A stretch of 59,622 nucleotides of DNA from the NCBI GenBank assembly GCA_964583605.1, contig CAZOWL010000014.1, positions 1 to 59,622 of the forward strand, read 5' to 3'. Below the pieces are notes generated by a model. It was not told where the DNA came from, made no database searches, and saw only the letters and a list, made by a program, of their open reading frames with translations. The DNA comes from CAZOWL01 sp964583605 (GTDB taxonomy: Bacteria > Pseudomonadota > Gammaproteobacteria > Chromatiales > Chromatiaceae). Within the stretch, counting starts at the first letter, position 1; every line of letters starts with the position of its first letter. Positions 54,182 through 59,622 of this stretch are shown here, one piece after another. Position numbers and translations under genes: made by a program.

Positions 54182-54833
54182 TCAGCTTTCCACGTCCAGC
54201 ATTGACGATTTGTCCATCCCGCCCTCCGCGACTTCGACCTGCGATTGATCCGGCGACAGCACCTGTGCGACGACCGGCTCTTCGACGTCGGCCAGCTCAT
54301 CACCCTTTCCCCGCTTCTCCGCCGCCGCCCGTGCCCGCCGCTCGATCTCGATGATCTCCCGCCCGGCGCGTAGGATCCGCGTGCGCCACTGATAGGCGCC
54401 GTCGGCGCGTTGTTTGTTGGTGAGCACCCCGGTCAGCCACAGGGTGTCCATCACCGTCATGAGGCGGTCGAGCTCCTCGATCAGCGCCGTGTACTGCGCA
54501 AGCTGGGGTGAGGAGATGTGGACCGTGATCTGCTTCGGGTTCGTATAGCGCGGCGTGGCGCTGATTCCGTTGGGCATGCTCGGCGCGCAGCTCCTCGGCC
54601 AGCTCGCCGATCAGCCTGCCGACGATCTCCTCGACCTGATCCATCTCCTCGTCATCGCCGATGATGCGCAGCACTACGTCGATGCCGTAGAGCGCGCGCA
54701 CCACCAGGAGAAAGCCCCGGTCGAGCAGACGCTGGGCATGGTTGCTCTGGATCCGGATGGTCTGATCGAAGACCGGTCGGCTGAAGGCGTCGCGCCTGGC
54801 GGCGGGCATCGCAGGCTCCTCACGGGTGACCAA
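54182..54833 (-). pseudogene. DUF1845/AcaB-like integrative-element protein, split by a frameshift
   Basis: Two overlapping frames make one protein. The first (from 54833) gives FDQTIRIQSNHAQRLLDRGF, LLVVRALYGIDVVLRI and EEIVGRLIGELAEELRAE. Near 54576 the frame changes by one base and goes on PNGISATPRYTNPKQITVH, ISSPQLAQYTALIEELDRLM, DTLWLTGVLTNKQRADGAYQW. Removing a single C in GAGCATG joins them. The joined pattern resembles DUF1845 (AcaB-type) proteins of integrative conjugative elements; this identification is from memory. Either it is a mutated gene, a sequencing error, or, less likely, programmed frameshifting. Confidence 0.6.
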
Positions 54834-54975
54834 TGAGATCAGAGGGTACCCACGGACCCGTGTCCCGGCCGCCGAAAAAGGTGCGGGAATGGCGGCACCT
54901 TTCGCTGTCGCGGTCTCTGCTCCCCTGATCTAGCCTCTAGGAGCGTTTGCCGGTTCGCTTGTGCGAACGGTGACC

Positions 54976-55013
54976 GGCGCCAGCTGAGCGCGCTAGAAGA
55001 GCAGCCCACTGAC
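54976..55013 (+). promoter_or_regulatory. Leader motif beginning GGCGCCAGCTGAGCGC, copy 1
   Basis: A 38-base segment nearly repeated at 58261-58299. Both copies follow a small hairpin (here GTTCGC-TTGT-GCGAAC) and both precede a C/G-rich leader and a gene of the element. Likely a conserved regulatory or promoter-proximal element; function unknown. Confidence 0.5.
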
Positions 55014-55039
55014 GAGGCGCACTGTGCGTGCCGCCATCC

Positions 55040-55085
55040 CAACCCCCGCCGGGCAGGCAGTCCCGGCAGCGGGGCCATGCCTCCC
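55040..55085 (+). promoter_or_regulatory. C/G-rich leader, copy 1 of 5 (before small membrane ORF)
   Basis: Starts CAACCCCC, contains GCCGGG, TCCCGG and GGGGCCATGCCTCCC. The block begins 71 bases before the start at 55111. Same layout as the leaders at 55952, 57020 and 58322. Confidence 0.55.
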
Positions 55086-55110
55086 GGCTTTGCACCTGGA
55101 GGTACCCCTG

Positions 55111-55455
55111 ATGATCGAGCTGATCGTGCTCGTTGTCGTTCTGGCCGGCCTGACCGTGATTGCGCGCGCACCGACCGAGAAGCAACAGGGCGAGGACCCA
55201 AGCGAACCGCCACCGTCTTTCTGGTCCACCCGGACCGACTGGCAGCGTTTTGACAAGCCAACCTATCTGCGTCGCGGCATCGTCGTCGACCTCAGTAAGG
55301 CGTCATCCAGCCGCGGTCGTGACTGCCGGCCGCCCACAAGGCAGATGGCCAAGGGCACCGCCACTGGGGCGGACCGTGAACAATCTTGCCATCCCGGCAC
55401 AGGTCGTCGGACCCCTGAGCGCCTGCGCTCTGGCGCTCGATCGATCCGTCGCTGA
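55111..55455 (+). CDS. Small predicted membrane protein of the integrative element
   Basis: 114 codons. The N-terminus MIELIVLVVVLAGLTVIARA is one membrane helix, followed by a polar domain (FWSTRTDWQRFDKPTYLRRG) and an Arg-rich tail. GGAGGT lies seven bases before the ATG, which supports this start. First gene of the plus-strand run and preceded by two conserved leader motifs. No family recognised; the tail after about residue 70 may not be conserved. Confidence 0.55.
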   Translation: MIELIVLVVVLAGLTVIARAPTEKQQGEDPSEPPPSFWSTRTDWQRFDKPTYLRRGIVVDLSKASSSRGRDCRPPTRQMAKGTATGADREQSCHPGTGRRTPERLRSGARSIRR

Positions 55456-55456
55456 T

Positions 55457-55496
55457 CAACCCGAGGGCCCCGATCCGATAAGGGACGGTCGTCCTC
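55457..55496 (+). promoter_or_regulatory. C/G-rich leader, weak copy 2 (before ssb)
   Basis: CAACCCGAGGGCCCC, then GGGACGGTCGTCCTCC, starting 62 bases before ssb. It keeps the CAACCC start, spacing and final G-TC-C pattern but is the least similar of the five. Confidence 0.35.
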
Positions 55497-55518
55497 CATA
55501 CCTCATGAGGAGAATCCC

Positions 55519-55920
55519 ATGCTCAACATGGCCCAGCTCATCGGCCACCTCGGCCGTGATCCCGACGTGCGCTACAGCCCCGAGGGCAGCGCCGTCGCGC
55601 ATCTCGCCGTCGCCACCAACCAGACCTGGAAGGACAAGGACGGCGAACGACAGGAACGCACCGAATGGCACCGGGTGGTGCTGTTCGGCAAGCTCGCCGA
55701 GATCGCGGCGGAATACCTGAAGAAGGGCGCCCTGGTCTATCTGCAAGGCCGCCTGCAGACGCGCAAGTGGCAAGCCGACGACGGCCAGGACCGCTTCACC
55801 ACCGAGATCGTCGCCGAGCGCCTGCGGATGCTCGGCGGCAAGGGCGAGCGTGACAGCCAAGCCGCGGGCGGCAAGTCACCTGCGCCGGAGCCGGTCTACG
55901 ACGACGATATCCCCTTTTGA
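55519..55920 (+). CDS. ssb: Single-stranded DNA-binding protein
   Basis: 133 residues with an OB fold: LNMAQLIGHLGRDPDVRYSPEG, AVATNQTWKDKDG, TEWHRVVLFGKLAEIAAEYLKKG, VYLQGRLQTRKW, and the acidic tail ending YDDDIPF that recruits partner proteins. It is shorter than chromosomal SSB and typical of mobile elements. It heads the ssb-bet-exo recombination module. Confidence 0.95.
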   Translation: MLNMAQLIGHLGRDPDVRYSPEGSAVAHLAVATNQTWKDKDGERQERTEWHRVVLFGKLAEIAAEYLKKGALVYLQGRLQTRKWQADDGQDRFTTEIVAERLRMLGGKGERDSQAAGGKSPAPEPVYDDDIPF

Positions 55921-55951
55921 GGGATCCGCCGAAAGCGGCTCACGCTCATCG

Positions 55952-56000
55952 CAACCCCCAGGGGGCACCCGCTGTCCCCGCCCGGGGTCATGGTGACCCC
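55952..56000 (+). promoter_or_regulatory. C/G-rich leader, copy 3 of 5 (before bet)
   Basis: CAACCCCCAGGGGGC, then GTCCCCGCCCGGGG and TCATGGTGACCCC. It starts 68 bases before the bet ATG and ends 20 before it. Can fold into nested C/G stems. Confidence 0.6.
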
Positions 56001-56019
56001 TCCTTGATAGGAGAACACC

Positions 56020-57006
56020 ATGACGACGACCAGAAAGCGCAGCGCGCCGGTTCAGGCGGCTGCACCGACCCTTCCTGATGTGCGCCTCGTCGCACCGAGC
56101 TCGGCCCTCACGGAGCTGCGGATCGACCTCGGCACCTGGCGGGTGCTGACCGAGAGCATCTTCCCGAGCGCCAGGACCCCCGAAGGCGTGCTGCTTGCAG
56201 TGCGCTACTGTCGGGCGCGCAAGCTCGACATCATGCGCCGCCCCGTGCACGTGGTCCCGATGTGGTCCAAGGCCCTCGGGCGCGAGGTGGAGACCGTCTG
56301 GCCCGGTATTGCCGAGGTGCAGACGACCGCCGCCCGCACTGGGCAGTGGGCCGGCATGGACCCACCGCGTTTCGGTTCTGATCAGACCCGCACCTTCGAG
56401 GGGCGGGTGAAGAATGGCGACAGCTGGCAGGACATCCAGGTCCGGGTCACCTTCCCCGACTGGTGCGAGGTCACCGTCTACCGGATCGTCCAGAGCACCC
56501 GTTGCCCCTTCACCGAGACCGTCTGGTGGGAGGAGGCCTACTCACGAGCTGGTGGCGCCCGCTCCGAGGTGCCCACCGACATGTGGCTCAAGCGCCCCCG
56601 CGGGCAGCTCCTGAAATGCGCCAAGGCCGCGAGTCTGCGTGCTGCCTTCCCCGAGGAGGCCGACTACACCCCCGAGGAGATGGCGGGCAAGGTCATCGAA
56701 GTCGACTCCATGCCGATCGCGGGCGAGAGCACCGACACAGTCATCGAGCCCGCTCAGGCTGCCGATCCAAACACTGCATCCGCTACCACAAGCGGACCGG
56801 CCGACATGGCTGACGCGATCACCGATGAGGTCCAGCAGCAGATCGAGCGCCTCGTCCTCCGCGCCGCCAAGGCCGGTGCCTGGGGCCAGGCTGAGGAGTA
56901 CTGCCGGTCGCGCTTCAACGGCGAGCACCTCGCCTACGCCCTTGCGGAGCTTGGCCGCGCCAAAGCCGAGGCGCAAGGCAACAAGACCGAACGCCGGGCC
57001 GCCTGA
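56020..57006 (+). CDS. bet: Phage-type recombination protein Bet (RecT/Red-beta family)
   Basis: 328 residues. The core (about 30-215) has the RecT/Bet pattern LTELRIDLGTWRVLTESIFPSARTPEG, YCRARKLDIMRRPVHVVPMWS, EAYSRAGGARSEVPTDMWLKRPRGQLLKCAKAASLRAAFP. The C-terminal third is acidic and variable. Bet anneals single strands produced by the exonuclease in the next gene, giving element-encoded homologous recombination as in SXT/R391-type elements. Confidence 0.92.
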   Translation: MTTTRKRSAPVQAAAPTLPDVRLVAPSSALTELRIDLGTWRVLTESIFPSARTPEGVLLAVRYCRARKLDIMRRPVHVVPMWSKALGREVETVWPGIAEVQTTAARTGQWAGMDPPRFGSDQTRTFEGRVKNGDSWQDIQVRVTFPDWCEVTVYRIVQSTRCPFTETVWWEEAYSRAGGARSEVPTDMWLKRPRGQLLKCAKAASLRAAFPEEADYTPEEMAGKVIEVDSMPIAGESTDTVIEPAQAADPNTASATTSGPADMADAITDEVQQQIERLVLRAAKAGAWGQAEEYCRSRFNGEHLAYALAELGRAKAEAQGNKTERRAA

Positions 57007-57019
57007 GTCCCGCTGATCA

Positions 57020-57065
57020 CAACCCCACCGGGGCGCACGCGCCCCGCGGGGTCGTGGTGCGCCCC
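57020..57065 (+). promoter_or_regulatory. C/G-rich leader, copy 4 of 5 (before exo)
   Basis: CAACCCCACCGGGGCGC, then GCGCCCCGCGGGG and TCGTGGTGCGCCCC, starting 69 bases before the exonuclease ATG. Several exact complements (CGGGGCGC/GCGCCCCG) allow strong stems. Confidence 0.65.
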
Positions 57066-57088
57066 GCATTGCGAGGAGTCACCACCCC

Positions 57089-58102
57089 ATGAAGATCGTC
57101 GATGTCACCCAACGCTCGGCTGCGTGGACACAATGGCGCGCCCAGGGCGTCACCGCCTCGGAGGCGGCCATCGTCCTCGGGCGCTCGCCCTACAAGACAC
57201 CCTGGCGGTTGTGGGCCGAGCGCACCGGGCTCGCCCGCGAGGAGGATCTTTCCAACAATCCCCACGTGCAACGCGGGGTCGCTCAGGAAGACAGCGCGCG
57301 CAAGGCCTTCGAGGACCGGCACGGCACTTTGCTCCTTCCGCTGTGCGCCGAGTCCGACGCGCATCCGGTCCTGCGGGCCTCGTTCGACGGCATCGCCGAC
57401 GACGGTGCCCCGGTGGAGCTCAAGGTCCCGGCGGAGCGCACCTTTGCCGAGGTCGCGGCCAAGCAGACCGAGGCGCCGGCCTTCCGACTCTACTGGCCGC
57501 AGGTCCAGCACCAGCTCTTCGTCGCCGATGCCGATCGCGGTTGGCTGGTGTTCTATGGCGGGCCCGGGCGACTGCTCGAGTTTCCCGTCGAGCGCGACGC
57601 GGTCTTTCTCGACCGGGAGCTGGTACCCGGCTGCCTCGCGTTCTGGGAGGCCGTGGCCAAGCGCAAGGAGCCGCCCCGCGACCCGGCACGGGATCTCTAT
57701 GTCCCGGTTGGCGAGGACCTCGATCACTGGTCGATCTTGGCCGGTGAGTACCGCGACCTGCTGCGGGAGAAGGCGCGTCTCGATGCACAGCTCAAGGAAT
57801 CGAAAGAGGAACTGGACCGGCTCGAGGCCGCGCTCGTCGCGATGATGGGCGACTTCCTGGCTGCCGAGGCGGCGGGGCTCAAGATCACGCGCTTCCTGCA
57901 GAACGGCGCCATCGACTACGGCAAGGCCCTTAAGGCGCTGCTGCCCGACCTCGATGCGGCGGTGCTGGAGACCTACCGGCGCAAAGCCAGCGAGCGGGTG
58001 CGCGTCACGGCCCTTGATGAGGAGACCGCCAGGGTACCGTTCGACGGAAAGGCAGTCGAGGCAGCCTGGCAGCAGGCGGCGAATGAAGCCTTCTTCTTCT
58101 GA
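57089..58102 (+). CDS. YqaJ/lambda-type recombinase exonuclease
   Basis: 337 residues. The N-terminal nuclease domain has RSAAWTQWRAQGVTASEAAIVLGRSPYKTPW, an acidic residue in ASFDGIADDGAPVELKVPA (D...ExK) and YWPQVQHQLFVADADRGWLV, the PD-(D/E)xK lambda-exonuclease/YqaJ layout. The C-terminus is a coiled coil (about 215-250) and a tail. It would resect double-strand ends 5' to 3' for Bet. Downstream of bet with its own leader. Confidence 0.92.
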   Translation: MKIVDVTQRSAAWTQWRAQGVTASEAAIVLGRSPYKTPWRLWAERTGLAREEDLSNNPHVQRGVAQEDSARKAFEDRHGTLLLPLCAESDAHPVLRASFDGIADDGAPVELKVPAERTFAEVAAKQTEAPAFRLYWPQVQHQLFVADADRGWLVFYGGPGRLLEFPVERDAVFLDRELVPGCLAFWEAVAKRKEPPRDPARDLYVPVGEDLDHWSILAGEYRDLLREKARLDAQLKESKEELDRLEAALVAMMGDFLAAEAAGLKITRFLQNGAIDYGKALKALLPDLDAAVLETYRRKASERVRVTALDEETARVPFDGKAVEAAWQQAANEAFFF

Positions 58103-58260
58103 GTGCTTCTTTCTTAGTTGATGCACGGGGCCCGGCAAGGGCCGTTTGTGACCGTCACGCCTCCGGGCTGACGGTCCTCCCGAGGGCGTCTATCGGCGTC
58201 CTGGGGAGGATTGTCCGTCCTTCCGATTGTTTGGGCTGTCTCTTCAGAGACGGCCGACAT

Positions 58261-58299
58261 GGCGCCAGCTGAGCGCTCGAGAAAAACAGCCGACCGATG
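58261..58299 (+). promoter_or_regulatory. Leader motif beginning GGCGCCAGCTGAGCGC, copy 2
   Basis: Second copy of the motif at 54976-55013. Most positions agree, including CAGCTGAGCGC, a GAA-AAACAGCC-type middle and a GA-CGA-like end. It follows a GTCTCT-TC-AGAGAC hairpin, as the first copy follows its own. Confidence 0.5.
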
Positions 58300-58321
58300 A
58301 CCCCCGGCAAGCGCCGGACTG

Positions 58322-58370
58322 CAACGACCCCACGGGGAGACCGCTCCCCACCGGGGGCACTGCGTCTCCC
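58322..58370 (+). promoter_or_regulatory. C/G-rich leader, copy 5 of 5 (before the CobS-like gene)
   Basis: CAACGACCCCACGGGG, then CTCCCCACCGGGGGC and ACTGCGTCTCCC, starting 75 bases before the ATG at 58397. Confidence 0.6.
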
Positions 58371-58396
58371 TCAGGGCCAAACCCCAGGAGACACCG

Positions 58397-59260
58397 ATGA
58401 CCCAGACCAATCGTTTCATCATCGCCGAGACCTTCGGCGTCAAGGCCCCGCGGGGCCTGAGCGTGGAGGGCTTTGCCGACACGACCCATCCGCAGATCCC
58501 CGTGAAGAAGCCCTATGTCTTTCGGGAACAGCTGCGCGATGTCCTGGCCTTCCTCGCCGAGCCGGCGGGCGATGGCCTGCTCTTGACCGGCCCCACCGGT
58601 GCCGGCAAGACCTCGCTAGTGCTGCAGGTCGCCGCGCGGCTCAACTGGCCGGTGCAGGAGGTGACCTGCCACGGACGCATGGAGCTCTCCGATCTGATCG
58701 GGCAGTTCCTGCTGACCGAGGGCGAGACCCGCTTCGTGCATGGACCCTTGTCCGTGGCGGCGCATGAGGGGCATCTCCTGGTGCTCAACGAGATGGACGT
58801 CATGGACGCCGCCGAGCTCGCGGGCTTGAACGACATCGTCGAGGGGGCACCCTTGGTGATTGCCGCCAACGGCGGTGAGGTGATCCGCCCGCATGCGAAA
58901 TTCCGTGTGATCGCCACCGGCAACAGTGCCGGGTCAGGGGATACCAGTGGGCTCTACCAGGGCGTGTTGCGCCAGAACCTGGCCTTTCTCGATCGCTTTC
59001 GCGTGGTCCAGGTCGCCAATGAGGTCCGCCGGCTCTTCTTGGGTCAAGCTGACACGGGTCAGGAGCTGACCGTGACGCTCTCGACCCGCACCCTGGTGCG
59101 CTGGGCACGCCTGGCGCTGACCTTCAAAGGTGCGCCCCAGCCGCTCGCTTACACACTGGATCAGGCGCTGACCGCCCGGGCCGAGCCCGAGCAGCGCGAG
59201 GCCATCCACCGCATCGCCGCCGATGTCTTCGGTGGGCTGTGGACGGGTACGGCCTCGTGA
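58397..59260 (+). CDS. CobS/MoxR-like AAA+ ATPase of integrative elements
   Basis: 287 residues. Walker A GPTGAGKTS at about 74-82, Walker B LLVLNEMDVMD, sensor region VIATGNSAGSGDTSG and LDRFRVVQV. This is the CobS-like ATPase that usually follows bet and exo in SXT/R391-related elements, where a VWA-domain partner often lies further downstream. CAGGAGA precedes the start, and the next gene overlaps the stop (GTGA). Confidence 0.9.
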   Translation: MTQTNRFIIAETFGVKAPRGLSVEGFADTTHPQIPVKKPYVFREQLRDVLAFLAEPAGDGLLLTGPTGAGKTSLVLQVAARLNWPVQEVTCHGRMELSDLIGQFLLTEGETRFVHGPLSVAAHEGHLLVLNEMDVMDAAELAGLNDIVEGAPLVIAANGGEVIRPHAKFRVIATGNSAGSGDTSGLYQGVLRQNLAFLDRFRVVQVANEVRRLFLGQADTGQELTVTLSTRTLVRWARLALTFKGAPQPLAYTLDQALTARAEPEQREAIHRIAADVFGGLWTGTAS

Positions 59261-59466
59261 GCGGCTTCGAGCTGTATCGCTACACCCATGCGGACGGAAC
59301 TGCCAAGGACTGGGCCTGGTGCGAGCATCCAGGTCAAGGCATGGAGGTGCGTTGGGGCCGAGCCGGGAGGCTGGTGCAGAAGGCGATTGTTGTTTCGCTC
59401 CTTAATCCACGATCCACCGGCCGTATTGTCAAAGACTGCCTCACCTGTGATGCGATTTTGCGGTGA
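59257..59466 (+). pseudogene. Truncated WGR-domain protein
   Basis: Starts at a GTG overlapping the CobS-like stop: MSGFELYRYTHADGTAKDWAW, EVRWGRAGRLVQKA. This is the start of a WGR domain as found next to CobS-like genes. After about residue 43 (near 59385) the similarity ends in IVVSLLNPRSTGRI and a stop 27 codons later, while WGR domains continue for about 30 more residues. The change point suggests an insertion or rearrangement. Confidence 0.5.
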
Positions 59467-59622
59467 TGCAGTGCGAGCGAGGCGGTGTGGGGATTCTCCC
59501 AGAGGCGTCACCGGCGCGCATCCGGGGCGCTGATTCGGCACAATCGGACATCCTTATCCATGGAAAGAGGCCCGCCACGGCAGCCACCGTGCGGGCCGAT
59601 GGCCGGTGCAACTACGTTTCGA
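59385..59622. other. Unassigned sequence at the window end
   Basis: Composition changes at about 59385, where the WGR gene breaks. A near-perfect hairpin GCCCGCCACGG / CCGTGCGGGC lies at about 59570-59597. No gene recognised; it may be the end of an inserted element. Confidence 0.35.

Larger units (their letters stand above)
58103..58396. other. Leader region between exo and the CobS-like gene
   Basis: 294 bases without a gene. Contains a hairpin GTCTCTTCAGAGAC (about 58237-58250), leader motif copy 2 at 58261-58299 and C/G-rich leader copy 5 at 58322-58370, then the ribosome site CAGGAGA. Confidence 0.55.

Noticed and set aside
55951..58370. CRISPR array in the repeated leaders
   Set aside because: The units are imperfect, widely spaced by genes and lack spacers of constant length; no cas genes are present.

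Overview
This GC-rich window most likely comes from a gammaproteobacterium, probably of the Chromatiales (purple sulfur) type. That placement is inferred, not shown. It rests on the ribBX-ribH-nusB-thiL order, a long-Q-loop cydABX-cydDC operon, LPS core heptose genes, a cobalamin-binding regulator resembling AerR/PpaA/CarH proteins, and a polyprenol/phytol-kinase-type membrane enzyme. No photosynthesis gene is present to confirm it.

Layout. (1) Positions 1-11.7 kb carry core genes, all on the minus strand: tsaB, a TPR lipoprotein, PBP1b (mrcB), a two-gene ABC-2 exporter, an L,D-transpeptidase, BatD, thiL, nusB, ribH and ribBX. (2) Positions 12.2-18.7 kb hold cytochrome bd oxidase and its assembly ABC transporter on the plus strand (cydA, cydB, an unusually long CydX, cydD, cydC). 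(3) Positions 18.8-27.3 kb are a decaying accessory region. It contains a five-gene minus-strand cassette: Trypco2-type protein, trypsin-like protease, MoxR-type AAA+ ATPase, a large protein ending in a formylglycine-generating-enzyme-like domain, and a helix-hairpin-helix/hydrolase chimera. The protease and the ATPase each carry one internal in-frame stop. Next come a PIN toxin/antitoxin pair, a frameshifted REP-associated transposase remnant and a broken copy of a phosphoesterase gene that is intact 6 kb away. (4) Positions 27.5-32.1 kb encode an HDOD/histidine-kinase-like protein and a REC-PAS-GGDEF-EAL protein, translationally coupled. (5) Positions 32.7-40 kb hold a phosphoesterase, waaA, two LPS glycosyltransferases, a B12-binding protein and a CPBP-family protease. 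(6) Positions 40.3-49.1 kb hold two more GGDEF/EAL proteins around an iron island: bfd with a Fur-like site, two complementary bacterioferritin subunits and a hemP-like gene. (7) Positions 49.3-52.2 kb carry a phytol/dolichol-kinase-like protein, hldE and gmhA. (8) tRNA-Leu(UAG) at 52.5 kb is the apparent insertion point of an integrative element that fills the rest of the window: integrase, HTH protein, a frameshifted DUF1845/AcaB-like gene, ssb, bet, a YqaJ/lambda-type exonuclease, a CobS-like AAA+ ATPase and a truncated WGR protein.

Two signals cross gene boundaries. A roughly 122-bp two-hairpin repeat occurs eight times in the first 47 kb and not in the integrative element. It abuts start codons, and at hemP it replaces the end of the gene. 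Inside the element, five genes are each preceded by a similar C/G-rich leader starting about 61-75 nt before the start codon, plus a second leader motif found twice. These leaders are the best candidates here for an undescribed regulatory system. The decaying Trypco2/protease/MoxR/FGE cassette is the best candidate for an unusual biological system.
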